From JBKEDG01 sp047973085 (GTDB lineage Bacteria; Bacillota_I; Bacilli_A; JBKEDG01), in the NCBI GenBank assembly GCA_047973085.1, contig JBKEBI010000070.1, positions 1 through 64,000 on the forward strand: a stretch of 64,000 nucleotides of DNA, in the 5' to 3' direction. Shown in pieces: positions 45,401 to 53,065 of the stretch; positions within the stretch are counted from its first letter, which is position 1; each line of letters starts with the position of its first letter. The notes beneath the pieces were generated by a model, which was not told where the DNA came from, searched no databases, and saw only the letters and a program-made list of their open reading frames with translations. A program made the translations under genes and the position numbers.

Positions 45401-45572
45401 GTTTATTTAATTTAAAATTATTTTCAAAAATAAAATTAGAAGTTAATTTTTTATTGCTAATCATAATAAAAAGTTTATTATTTATTATATTCAAATATGT
45501 TTTTTTATCTTCTTTTATATAATATTCAAAATAATAATCTTTTACATATATTCTTATAAATACTTGACTCAT
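42486..45572 (-). CDS. essC: Type VII secretion ATPase, EssC/YukB-like (short form)
   Basis: A membrane FtsK/SpoIIIE-type motor of T7SSb. The order is an N-terminal region of about 190 residues with beta-strand character (FHA-like, weakly conserved), two membrane segments (about 196-212 and 217-237), then ATPase domain 1 with Walker A GMTGSGKS (494-501) and Walker B LFIIIDE (591-597), and ATPase domain 2 with Walker A GKMQSGKS (768-775) and Walker B FIID (828-831). At 1028 residues it is far shorter than EssC of staphylococci or YukB (about 1480-1500), so the third ATPase domain appears missing. Its start overlaps the yukD-like stop (ATGA). EssA, EssB and EsaA are not present nearby. Confidence 0.85.
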   Translation of the reverse strand: MSQVFIRIYVKDYYFEYYIKEDKKTYLNIINNKLFIMISNKKLTSNFIFENNFKLNKLYYIEKYLFFYVIGCIGNRICIKKEKFKLNEIILTTSDVEINLEKKYIKFTSPVYVENKFYEQGEFYFNGSLSICTGVYKFIIDQNLVFLNQKGKYKGNSYFIYNELDTIKKDYESKFDYEFNYNDTLQLFQENISRYIIPPVIMVVVMILLSFFTRRSSMIIFMLASSISTVSASLVMYFKQKRKVEYYNRFVQQNFDLALNKLFLIIKKDLRKNYLITEFKLIKQKNMCIGYILKPINVNARITEKNLKIHFTQKVKELGSFHFKIYLKQITFVGKYATLFLHNLLLSIINCDFYQRIIFIGNFSRYDFIVNAEYYSMNNFSFYKNFKGCIIVCNVNINLSNFMNDNKVIYLDVKDMTDDILEVNNLFRNRFITKTGVFYLYSYITLNSRILYIYEKKIIFNSSKKINFIKFGIRLSENYVLDIENKGPHGLIVGMTGSGKSVLLLQIIMEIALHYTPEEAVIGIIDFKGDSLISKVISLAHIASVFSNLSGNYENVLASIKSELIYRQKLFSKYGISEYNEINNHFKLPRLFIIIDEFAEVKKNLGNIIEEIESIARVGRSLGIFLILSLQKSSGILTEQLKSNINYKICLKVNSVQDSIEVIGSKEAAYFSFSGEAIVSVNNYNTYIKVFNCLDFKKSNVVINGADEFSTTILNDNIFNLNLKYQKTDYVIWKSFPVEESNKVLLNFSDRKNFTEYEISHDNYLIIGKMQSGKSELIKTIISKFDGCIIYFGKDDSFINKVDIYVDTDTQIEIFISYAKTLKVNTYFIIDGFELFTSELLLSFIEECGYRRYDNIRIIITALGISGRLSRLIKIFDNKFMLSVSDPGELFTLFYKKQSKTDFLIGEGICLYGNDVVEFKNYLSHLKPSKKKFAISKEDNYLYLRDFSKVCVSDVVLIYDDFVSGNFYKSFYYRDVNSKVLSEIKNRIIITNTEKFEYNFKRTRIIDKMMFDVVNDEAIIVTKKINCK

Positions 45573-45772
45573 AGAAAGATAACATCTCCAGTTCTAATAT
45601 CAGTATCATAAATTAGCTTGCTTACATCATAGTAGCAATCATTAAATAAGCTATAAACATACTTATTTTCTACTCCAAAAATTTTACATATTTCAGAAAT
45701 TGTAGCAAAAATATTGCAATCTATGCAATATTTTTTACCATCCACAATAGCATCAATAAATATTCTATCCAA
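45569..45772 (-). CDS. YukD/EsaB-like ubiquitin-fold protein
   Basis: A 67-residue protein beginning MDRIFIDAIVDGKKYCIDCN, with ISEICKIFG and DIRTGDVIFL at the end, the size and beta-grasp pattern of YukD/EsaB, a small cytosolic T7SS accessory protein. It starts at TTG overlapping the WXG100 stop by 8 bases and itself overlaps essC by 4, so all three are translationally coupled. Sequence identity to known family members is limited; the placement carries much of the weight. Confidence 0.7.
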   Translation of the reverse strand: MDRIFIDAIVDGKKYCIDCNIFATISEICKIFGVENKYVYSLFNDCYYDVSKLIYDTDIRTGDVIFL

Positions 45773-46043
45773 GAATTGTTTTATCGACTTCAGAAATAGA
45801 TTCTGCTGTATGTTTAATTACTCTACTAGTTTCTAAGATAACTTCTTTTAGTCTTAAAATTGATGGCTTTACCTCTAAATAATTTTTTTCAAATTTATTT
45901 GCTGAAGCTCCTTCCCAATATGTTTGTAATTCAATAAGCATATTATCCAAATTTCTCACCATTTCTTCAACATTATCTGACTGCCTTTCATATTTAATTG
46001 CAACTGCTAGCATCTGTTCCACATCTAATTTAATTCTACTCAT
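45765..46043 (-). CDS. esxA: WXG100 family secreted protein (EsxA-like)
   Basis: A 92-residue four-helix-hairpin substrate of type VII secretion. It has two helices of about 40 residues with the WxG turn at Trp43-Glu-Gly45 (TYWEGASANKFE). No signal peptide. The C-terminal part SEVDKTILG may carry the export signal. GAGGAGATGAT precedes the ATG. It is the only WXG100 gene in the window and precedes its YukD-like and EssC-like partners. Confidence 0.9.
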   Translation of the reverse strand: MSRIKLDVEQMLAVAIKYERQSDNVEEMVRNLDNMLIELQTYWEGASANKFEKNYLEVKPSILRLKEVILETSRVIKHTAESISEVDKTILG

Positions 46044-46093
46044 TTTATCATCTCCTCACTAAATATGTTCTGTATTATTATTTCATTTCCTAC

Positions 46094-46120
46094 AAAAAAA
46101 AGAAGTTATATATAACTTCT
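46094..46120 (-). terminator. Terminator after the HAD gene
   Basis: A 20-nt perfect palindrome (AGAAGTTATATATAACTTCT, 46101-46120) followed by at least seven T on the minus strand. It separates the HAD/ytqB/ytqA operon from the type VII genes. Confidence 0.85.
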
Positions 46121-46922
46121 AATCAAAAGTAAGTAAAAACTCACCTACTGCACCTTCCTCATTGGTTTTATTTAAAATAATATTTCCAACACTTTTTAAT
46201 TTATGAGTAGCGTTTTTCATAACCACCCCATTGTTACATTCTTTAATCATTTCATAATCATTATTTGCATCACCAAATGTATAAATATCTTCATTTTTAA
46301 TACCATATAACTTTGCTACTTCACAGACTGCATGCCACTTATTAGTATTATCAGGATTTACCTCAATATATGATTCATGATAGTTACCATCCCAACTATT
46401 GAAATCTTGCTCTGGAAATTTATTTTTTATATCTTTTCTAACTTTTTCTACCATATTATTGCGAACTATTAATGCAATGGAATTTACATTTATGTCATTA
46501 TTTAATTCTTTTACATCAACTCCGCATCCAGTCATCATTAACTTTTCAATAACCAACTCATGATATTTGTGAACATATATTTGATTGTTCGCATAATAAT
46601 ATATATTTTCAATGTTATCATGTATAGTAGGTGATAAAATATACTCTATTAATTCTTTCTTAACACATCTGCTCCACCCAATATAATTTCTATTGCTTGG
46701 ATTATTTAAAATAGAGCCGTTAGATGTAATTAAAAATGTATCCATATTTAATTCATTATAAAAATTTATGCATGCACATTCTGCTCTACCAGTAGCAATA
46801 ACCACTTTATGTCCAAGTGACGTTACATGTTTGACCCCTTCAATTGTTTTGGGATGAAGAGTAACAAAATTTAATAATGCAGTTCCATCTAAATCAATTA
46901 CAAATAGTTTCGTATTTTTCAT
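46119..46922 (-). CDS. Cof-type HAD phosphatase
   Basis: A 267-residue haloacid-dehalogenase family phosphatase of the Cof/YidA type, acting on sugar phosphates or similar. Motif I is VIDLDGTALLN (Asp10, Asp12), motif II ITSNGS, and motif IV TFGDANNDYEMI. The cap domain lies between. It follows ytqB with a 1-base gap. Substrate cannot be inferred from the sequence. Confidence 0.9.
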   Translation of the reverse strand: MKNTKLFVIDLDGTALLNFVTLHPKTIEGVKHVTSLGHKVVIATGRAECACINFYNELNMDTFLITSNGSILNNPSNRNYIGWSRCVKKELIEYILSPTIHDNIENIYYYANNQIYVHKYHELVIEKLMMTGCGVDVKELNNDINVNSIALIVRNNMVEKVRKDIKNKFPEQDFNSWDGNYHESYIEVNPDNTNKWHAVCEVAKLYGIKNEDIYTFGDANNDYEMIKECNNGVVMKNATHKLKSVGNIILNKTNEEGAVGEFLLTFD

Positions 46923-46923
46923 T

Positions 46924-47448
46924 TTATTCTCCTATCTTTACAGCCAAAATATATGGCGAATTTACCCTGTTAATAAATTGATATTTTAATACATCATGCT
47001 TTTTATCAATCTTTGATAAAAACTTTTCTAATTCTCTTGCTTCTTCACCTTCATCATGACCAGTATAAACAACTATAACAATTATTCCATTCTTAATTAT
47101 AGACAGCAACGACTCTACTGCTTTAATAGTAGAATTAAAATTAGTTGTAATGGCGTGATCAAAATTTGGTAAATAACCTAAATTAAAAATTGCTCCACTA
47201 CATTCAGTTACAAAATCTCCTACTCTTTCATGTGAAGCCAAGATTAATTCATAATTACTATAGTCCCCTAATTTATTTCTTGTAGCTTCAACCGCTATTT
47301 CTTGTATATCAAATCCATATACATATTTAAAGTTCTGGCACAAGAATAATGTATCATGTCCATTTCCAATAGTGGCATCTACAACAATATCTTCTTTTTT
47401 TAAATTTTCAATCAGTAATTGTTTTGAAAAACTTAAAACATTTTTCAT
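46924..47448 (-). CDS. ytqB: SAM-dependent methyltransferase, YtqB/MnmM family
   Basis: A methyltransferase of about 174 residues with the SAM motif VVDATIGNGHDT and IFNLGYLPNFD, typical of YtqB. Family members (MnmM) methylate 5-aminomethyl-2-thiouridine in tRNA wobble position. ATG 47448 overlaps the ytqA stop (ATGA) with AGGG upstream; the longer frame from 47463 is rejected. The ytqA-ytqB pair is conserved in Bacillota, which supports the call. Confidence 0.87.
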   Translation of the reverse strand: MKNVLSFSKQLLIENLKKEDIVVDATIGNGHDTLFLCQNFKYVYGFDIQEIAVEATRNKLGDYSNYELILASHERVGDFVTECSGAIFNLGYLPNFDHAITTNFNSTIKAVESLLSIIKNGIIVIVVYTGHDEGEEARELEKFLSKIDKKHDVLKYQFINRVNSPYILAVKIGE

Positions 47449-48386
47449 TCTTTTCCCTCGCAAACTAATTTACCTTGAAATGTAAAATTATTTTTTTGAT
47501 ATTTATCTATTTCATTTAAAGTAATAAATTTTTTATTAACCCATTGTGGAGCAACTAACATTTCTTGTGGTACATCTCCTCCAATTCTAAAAATGACTAC
47601 TTTAGAAGGAATTAGTTCTAGCTGCTTACAAGTAATATCAACAAATTCTTCTCTACTTAAAACATTAAAATTATTTTCATTATATAAATACTCTAAAGCA
47701 GTTCCTTTTATTATGTGCATCATATGGATTTTAACTCCATCTACTCCAACATTTACAATATCTTTTATAGTATTCAACATATCATCTTCTGTTTCATTAA
47801 AAATTCCATTTATAATGTGAGTACACACTTTTATTTTTGCTTTTCTCAATTTTTTTACACAAGATATATACTCATTAAAAGTATGTCCTCTATTTAAAAA
47901 CCTTGCAGTTTCATCATTAGTTGACTGCAATCCAAGTTCTATCCAAAAATCACACCTTAATGATAATTCTTGAAAATACGTAATCATTTCATCACTAATA
48001 CAATCTGGTCTAGTCGCTATATGTAGCCCAACTACATTATCTTGTTTTAAAATTATTTCATAATATGTTTTTAACTTATCTAAACTACCATATGTATTGG
48101 AAAATGCTTGAAAATATCCAACATAATAAGAATCAGGCCATTTTTTTAATCTTTGATTCTTTATTTGATTAAACTGTTTTACTAGGTTATCACGAGGGTT
48201 ACCAGCAGTTTCTCCACTACCTTCACTACTGCAAAAAATACACCCCCCACTACCTTTAGTTCCATCTCTATTTGGACAAGTAAAATCAGCATTTAAATTA
48301 ACTTTAAATACTTTTTTACCAAATTTACTCTTAAAATAGTAACTTAGAGTATGATATCTTTTATTATCACTTGAATACATAAACAT
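47445..48386 (-). CDS. ytqA: Radical SAM protein, YtqA / TIGR01212 type
   Basis: A 313-residue radical SAM protein. The cluster motif is of the C-X11-C-X2-C kind (Cys37, Cys49, Cys52; CPNRDGTKGSGGCIFC), distinctive of this family and different from the usual CX3CX2C. It lies upstream of and overlaps ytqB, and a tRNA modification role has been suggested for the pair. Its start ATG 48386 has GGTGAT nearby. Confidence 0.9.
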   Translation of the reverse strand: MFMYSSDNKRYHTLSYYFKSKFGKKVFKVNLNADFTCPNRDGTKGSGGCIFCSSEGSGETAGNPRDNLVKQFNQIKNQRLKKWPDSYYVGYFQAFSNTYGSLDKLKTYYEIILKQDNVVGLHIATRPDCISDEMITYFQELSLRCDFWIELGLQSTNDETARFLNRGHTFNEYISCVKKLRKAKIKVCTHIINGIFNETEDDMLNTIKDIVNVGVDGVKIHMMHIIKGTALEYLYNENNFNVLSREEFVDITCKQLELIPSKVVIFRIGGDVPQEMLVAPQWVNKKFITLNEIDKYQKNNFTFQGKLVCEGKE

Positions 48387-48401
48387 ACAATCACCATCTT
48401 A

Positions 48402-48430
48402 ATTATACACAAAAAAACTATAAATATCAA
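48402..48430 (-). promoter_or_regulatory. Promoter of ytqA-ytqB-HAD
   Basis: TTGATA (48425-48430) and TATAAT (48402-48407), 17-base spacer, a few bases before the ytqA ribosome binding site. Confidence 0.8.
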
Positions 48431-48440
48431 AAGAAAATAA

Positions 48441-48472
48441 ATTAAAAAGAGTTAACTTCGCTAAAAGTTAAC
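48441..48472 (-). terminator. Terminator after the 48489 gene
   Basis: Stem GTTAACTT/AAGTTAAC (48451-48458 with 48465-48472), 6-nt loop, then TCTTTTTAATT on the minus strand. It overlaps the region just above the ytqA promoter. Confidence 0.75.
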
Positions 48473-48488
48473 CCCATACAGTATAAAC

Positions 48489-49142
48489 TTAATTCATTGC
48501 ATAAAATGCCTTTAATTCACTAAAATATAAATTTAAATTTTCAACTATATCTTCAAGCTCTAGCTCATTTTCATCAGCTGAGTTAAACTTTGATAAAGTA
48601 TTTTTTTCTACATTATACAAGTATTGATTATAATATATTTCTAATTCTAATTCCTCAGTATTACACTCATCAATACTACAATCAACATAAATTTTTTCTT
48701 CAATTAAAAGCGTATATTCATGATTATTATATATACTTATTATAAATTCAGTTTCATCATTATTTATTTTAGTAATAAAATTAGTACTATTATTTAAATT
48801 TTGATCATAGTCCTTTGAAAAATAATATGTTTCAATGGGATTTTCTACTTTATCATATTTATTTTCAATTGTTTCCTTACTAACTTTTACAAATGAATAT
48901 TTATTCATAAAAGTACTGGGTTCATATATGCTATAAGAATTTGCATATGCAACTTCTTCTAAATCATCTATTTCTCTTTTTTCATTATAGATATAATTTA
49001 AAACCTCTATTCTAGAATCAGTTTCTGTTTGACTAACGTCACTGCTATTTTTAGTGCTGAGCACATAAAATCCGACTGCTAATAAAATAAAAGCTACTAC
49101 CAAACCTTGTATAATTATCATTTTTTTATTAATTTTTTTCAT
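48489..49142 (-). CDS. Single-pass membrane protein, unknown function
   Basis: A 217-residue protein with a basic N-terminus, one membrane segment at about 9-29 and a predicted extracytoplasmic domain of about 185 residues, rich in Glu, Asp, Asn and Tyr, with a Cys pair in VDCSIDECNTEE. There is no lipobox and no recognisable family. It is monocistronic, flanked by its own terminator. Confidence 0.6.
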   Translation of the reverse strand: MKKINKKMIIIQGLVVAFILLAVGFYVLSTKNSSDVSQTETDSRIEVLNYIYNEKREIDDLEEVAYANSYSIYEPSTFMNKYSFVKVSKETIENKYDKVENPIETYYFSKDYDQNLNNSTNFITKINNDETEFIISIYNNHEYTLLIEEKIYVDCSIDECNTEELELEIYYNQYLYNVEKNTLSKFNSADENELELEDIVENLNLYFSELKAFYAMN

Positions 49143-49233
49143 TTAGTTTAGTCCCCATTTCAATTTTTATCCAAATATACTTTAACATATTTTCACAAAA
49201 ATAACAAACAATCCGTCTAATTAATTTAAATCA

Positions 49234-49262
49234 TTGATTTTAATAATTTCTTAACATATAAT
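49234..49262 (+). promoter_or_regulatory. Promoter of the TM2-domain gene
   Basis: TTGATT (49234-49239) and TATAAT (49257-49262) with a 17-base spacer, followed by GGAGGTTAAA at the start codon 49290. Confidence 0.8.
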
Positions 49263-49289
49263 AATATATAGATATATTTGGAGGTTAAA

Positions 49290-50236
49290 ATGACTGACTT
49301 TAATAAAGTAGAATTTATAACAAATAAAAATATAAAATACCATGTAACATTACTAACAAATTTATTTTTTGGTATGTTTGGAGTTCATCGTATTATAAAT
49401 AAGAAATTTATTAGCGGATTTATTATGCTTGGAATCGGCGTTTTTTCATCAATTTTATGGTTGATATCACTATTTGTTGATTCAACACTATTTACAACGA
49501 TAACAATAGGATTTAATCAGCAATAAATATGTGGAAACTAATTGATTTATCCTTAATATTAACAAAAAATTTTAAGAATAAAAATGGAGAATATATTACT
49601 ATCAACAAGCCCTTTTGGAAAATTTGGAGTAATATTTTATCAATCTGCATAATTATCCTTTCACTTTTGATTACTAGCATTGCTGGATTTGTTATAGTTA
49701 TTAAAAATGTTACATACAATAGTAAGTATATAGCTGAAGAAGTAGAGGCATGTTTAAATGATCCAGAAAATGTAAACGTACTAAAAAATGAGAAAGCTAT
49801 AGCTTCATTTTTTGAAAATAAGGGATATGATGAAATAGAAAGTAGTTTCCCTTATGAAAAAAAATTTCAGAATAAGATTGATAAAGATATTTTTTTAGAG
49901 TTTTCTTACTATATAAACTATGATAAGACAATTACATGTAATGTTAGAATGTTATATACTGCTGATGAAGATTATATAGTAACACTATACCCTATTAGTT
50001 CTGAATCCGACTTTTCTAATAAGTCGAGTATTTATGTAAACTTAAGTGCAAGTTATGATGAGTATATAGTCGTTCATGCAAATCCAAACGAATTAGTTTA
50101 CATCTCCGTAAATAATGGTAGTGATTATGAAAGTATTTCTAATAATAAATTTGAAAATAAGTATGAAAAAGAATATAACTTAACAATCGATGCTATTGAT
50201 ATTTTTACAATAGAATACTCTAATATTATTAAATAA
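49290..50236 (+). pseudogene. TM2-domain protein split by a frameshift
   Basis: The first frame (49290-49526, 78 residues) has NLFFGMFGVHRIINKKF and one membrane helix, the first half of a TM2 domain, and stops right where the second half should begin. The second frame (49529-50236, 235 residues) starts MWKLIDLSLILTKNF, which fits the IWxxIDxxxI end of TM2, then has another membrane segment (about residues 30-55) and an external domain of about 175 residues. The two frames differ and the second has no ribosome binding site, so a single base change near 49515-49525 in one gene is the simplest reading. Programmed frameshifting or a sequencing error are alternatives. Confidence 0.6.
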
Positions 50237-50253
50237 ATATACAATATCTTGAT

Positions 50254-50282
50254 AAAAGATTCTTCCATACGAAGAATCTTTT
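50254..50282. terminator. Bidirectional terminator
   Basis: A perfect 12-bp stem AAAAGATTCTTC/GAAGAATCTTTT with a 5-nt loop between the TM2 gene and the converging HutD gene. The HutD stop lies in the 3' arm. Confidence 0.85.
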
Positions 50283-50832
50283 AAATTGTTTCATCTAGTT
50301 TTATACTACAAATAATAATATATCCTTTATTTATAATGCACTCTAATTCAAAACTATCCTCATATATTAATAAACTATCTTCTTTTAATATATTATACTC
50401 AACATTATTAATAATAACTCTACAATCCTCACTAGCATAAATAATATAGTGATTATAGCTATTAAATAACATTTTAAAGTTATTTTTTTTAATTTGCATA
50501 TCACATTCTAAATTTTTTTTACAAATTAAATTAAAATCAATACAAATTCCTTTACTATTTGTTTCTACATCTCCATCAAATTTATATGGTACTAAAGGAG
50601 AAATAATGGTGTCATTTAAGGTAATACTATTGTCAAGAGTTGTAATAAATCTTTGGTAATTATTATATTTAGTAAACTTTGAATCTATATTGACTGTTGC
50701 ACTAGAAATACGATAAATAAAGTTTTGATTAACAACTTGTGCAGAATTTGGATAAATAGTTATCTGACTAGTTTCTCCCCCTACCCACTTTGACTTAATA
50801 TAATCATTTTTATAAACTTTCAGTATATTCAT
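50281..50832 (-). CDS. HutD/Ves family cupin-like protein
   Basis: A 183-residue HutD/Ves protein. The pattern WVGGETSQITIYP, YRISSATVNIDSKFTKYNNYQRF and the double-stranded beta-helix-like later part match the family, whose role in histidine use and cold-shock is poorly defined. No hut genes lie nearby. GGAG precedes the ATG, and a TATAAT (50866-50871) lies upstream. Confidence 0.8.
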   Translation of the reverse strand: MNILKVYKNDYIKSKWVGGETSQITIYPNSAQVVNQNFIYRISSATVNIDSKFTKYNNYQRFITTLDNSITLNDTIISPLVPYKFDGDVETNSKGICIDFNLICKKNLECDMQIKKNNFKMLFNSYNHYIIYASEDCRVIINNVEYNILKEDSLLIYEDSFELECIINKGYIIICSIKLDETI

Positions 50833-51346
50833 ATTAATCTCCTTTAAATTTAACCTGTTTCAAGAATTATACCATATAATAATATTTATTAATATATAAC
50901 TATATAAAAAATCATCACACTACTTATCATAATGAGATGATTATTATATATTTCAATTAAATTTATTATATTTGTAAATATGTTCTCTAATAACAATTTA
51001 AGCAATGTTAAGGCTTGGAAAAAGCAAACTACAATAATTACACTATTTTCAAAGAGTTTTTCTAATATATATGTATGTTACTTGTTAGAAATAAAAATTA
51101 CACATGACAACATTTTTCTCATCTCGGCATAATGAGTTATTCTTATTTGTTTATTTTCATATTCAACAAGCATAAACCCATATATTATTTTGTTGAAATA
51201 CAACACATAATTACCCTATTGCTTTATAATTATATTTGCAATACCTTTTCTATCAAAATATAATCATATACATAATAAATCACTCTATTTAGTGTCGGCA
51301 TCATAGCCACCAGTATGCCGGTTTATTATGTTATGAAAATAAATAT

Positions 51347-51472
51347 ATGAAAGAACTATGTAGTAATTTTAAACTTTGTGAGACAATCATAGATAAAATT
51401 ATTTATAAACCCCATTTACCAATGTATACTTCATCATATTTGGATGAACAACATTTCTGTTTTTATAGTTGA
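51347..51472 (+). CDS. Possible 41-residue peptide upstream of the kinase
   Basis: ATG to TGA encodes MKELCSNFKLCETIIDKI and on to a C-terminus ending EQHFCFYS. The peptide has three Cys and an aromatic tail that loosely recalls cyclised signal peptides, but there is no ribosome binding site, no AgrB-like processing protease in the window and no AgrD family motif. It may be chance. Confidence 0.2.
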   Translation: MKELCSNFKLCETIIDKIIYKPHLPMYTSSYLDEQHFCFYS

Positions 51473-51569
51473 TTTTATAATTCATATTAAGTTTTACTAA
51501 GCGTTACTTTCCCCTAACCATCAACGTATACAATTTTACAAGAGTTTTAACTAAATATCAATATTTAGC

Positions 51570-51620
51570 GCATATCATGCACTTTTGGGTACATATCTTG
51601 CATTTTTTGTACACTTCTTA
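51570..51620 (+). promoter_or_regulatory. Direct repeats, probable LytTR-regulator operator
   Basis: GCATATCATG (51570), ACATATCTTG (51591) and ACACTTCTTA (51611) recur at 21 and 20 bases, i.e. two helical turns, and end 11 bases before a TTGACA. Such spaced direct repeats next to a promoter are the normal operator form for AgrA/LytTR regulators. The consensus differs from the staphylococcal one. Confidence 0.55.
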
Positions 51621-51631
51621 TACATGTAATA

Positions 51632-51661
51632 TTGACATAGGTATATATAAGGATATATAAT
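51632..51661 (+). promoter_or_regulatory. Promoter of the two-component operon
   Basis: TTGACA (51632-51637) and TATAAT (51656-51661), 18-base spacer, followed by a leader of about 15 bases with AGAGGTGAT at the start codon. Confidence 0.7.
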
Positions 51662-51682
51662 TATTACAGAAGTAGAGGTGAT

Positions 51683-53056
51683 ATGATGACTAATTTTATA
51701 GTGTTTTATACAGTGTCATTTATATTAGAATACCTTATTATATATTTAACAATTGGTCGGAATTTTTATCTAGTAAAAAAGCTTAAATTTAACAGTTACA
51801 TAAAAATTATAATATTAATAGTATTAAGCATTTTTATTAGAACACTTACTTCTATGAATGGGGTCCCCCATTTTATAAATATTATTACATTTATATTATT
51901 ATTTATATATTTACTAATTTTATCAAAAAATTCATTTAAGTCAGCATTTTATTGGATAGTAATGACTTCATTTATTATATTTATTTCAGAAGTTTTTGTA
52001 TTTATGATTGATAATATATTTATAGATAAAACCTTTCTTTCATCTTCTATGATAATTCGCATAAATACTACAGAACGCTTTATTAAACTATTTATACTTA
52101 TGCTTGCTTCAAAGTTAGTAATATATATTTTATTAAAACTGTTTACATCTCTTGTTTTAGAAAAAAAATCTATTCTTCAAAACTATAGTGTAGAATTTAG
52201 AATAATCATTGCAATTATGTTTATGCTTTTATTATTTATAGCAATTGTTCAATTAAATTTAAGAGGATTTCTTAAAAACCCCATTATATTTATCAACTTA
52301 TTTATAATAATATTATTTAGCTTATCAATACTATTTTTATTCTTATTTTTAAGAATAGCTAAGACTGCAGATGAACATATTAAAAGACAAAAGCTTGTAG
52401 AAACTCTCGAAAATAAAATCAAATTAAATAATACTATTGAAACTGCTGAAGCTAATTTAAAAGCACTTAGGCACAATTTTTCCAATATATTTACAGTAAT
52501 AACTGGACTTTTAAATCTTCAAGAATATTCTAAACTTAAAGAATATATTAATGAAATTAATGATGATATATATGATGCACATAAAATTGTTTTTTTAGCA
52601 AATAAACCCTTAGAAATCCTTGTAAATAACAAATTAAATATAGCAAAACAACATAATATAAATTTTAAAACAATTATATCAACACACTCAATTACAAATT
52701 TTAAGAATAGTGATTTGTGTGACATAATGGGAAATATTTGGGATAATGCTATTGATGCTGCTACAGAAGAACAAGGTGTAAAAACTATTATCTCAATAAT
52801 GAATGTTCAAGATGGAAATTATGTAATAACGTGTGAAAATCCATACATTATTCCTCCAAATAGAATTGGAAATAAGTTTATTTCCACTAAAGGAGAAAAT
52901 CGTGGTTTTGGTACGAAAAATGTTAATGCTATTGTAAAAAAATATAATGGTAACTTAAAATATGAGTTTAGAGATGGAATATGCAATGTATCAATAAAAT
53001 TTCCTATCAAGAAACTAGATGAAAATAAAATTGAAATTATTTTAAATGATGTGTAG
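51683..53056 (+). CDS. Agr-type sensor histidine kinase (GHKL)
   Basis: A 457-residue kinase like AgrC/ComD. Six or seven membrane helices fill residues 1-230, then a coiled linker leads to ALRHNFSN (His264, the phosphoacceptor), LEILVNNKLNIAKQ, the N-box NIWDNAIDAA (about 352-361) and GFGTKNVNAIVKKYNG. The G-box lies in the last 60 residues. Such kinases usually sense peptide pheromones. It is followed by its LytTR partner after 9 bases. Start may be the first or second of two adjacent ATGs. Confidence 0.88.
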   Translation: MMTNFIVFYTVSFILEYLIIYLTIGRNFYLVKKLKFNSYIKIIILIVLSIFIRTLTSMNGVPHFINIITFILLFIYLLILSKNSFKSAFYWIVMTSFIIFISEVFVFMIDNIFIDKTFLSSSMIIRINTTERFIKLFILMLASKLVIYILLKLFTSLVLEKKSILQNYSVEFRIIIAIMFMLLLFIAIVQLNLRGFLKNPIIFINLFIIILFSLSILFLFLFLRIAKTADEHIKRQKLVETLENKIKLNNTIETAEANLKALRHNFSNIFTVITGLLNLQEYSKLKEYINEINDDIYDAHKIVFLANKPLEILVNNKLNIAKQHNINFKTIISTHSITNFKNSDLCDIMGNIWDNAIDAATEEQGVKTIISIMNVQDGNYVITCENPYIIPPNRIGNKFISTKGENRGFGTKNVNAIVKKYNGNLKYEFRDGICNVSIKFPIKKLDENKIEIILNDV

Positions 53057-53065
53057 GTGAGTTGA

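Larger units (their letters stand above)
50833..51682. other. 850-base gap, largely non-coding
   Basis: The longest gene-free stretch in the window. It holds a -10 for the HutD gene at its left end, a minus-strand hairpin with T-tail (AATCATC/GATGATT, about 50908-50942), two short open frames without ribosome binding sites (50980-51132 and 51347-51472), a CGGCAT/ATGCCG inverted repeat at 51296-51321, and at its right end the repeats and promoter of the two-component system. Much of it looks like degraded sequence. Confidence 0.5.

Noticed and set aside
49529..50236. The second TM2 half as an independent gene
   Set aside because: It has no ribosome binding site and begins in the middle of the TM2 domain, so it is treated as part of a frameshifted gene.
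50980..51132. A 50-codon plus-strand frame (MFSNNNLSNVKAWKK onwards)
   Set aside because: No ribosome binding site, no recognisable family; mentioned only as part of the gap.
51296..51321. CGGCAT/ATGCCG inverted repeat as a terminator or IS end
   Set aside because: No T-run follows and no partner end or target duplication is seen.
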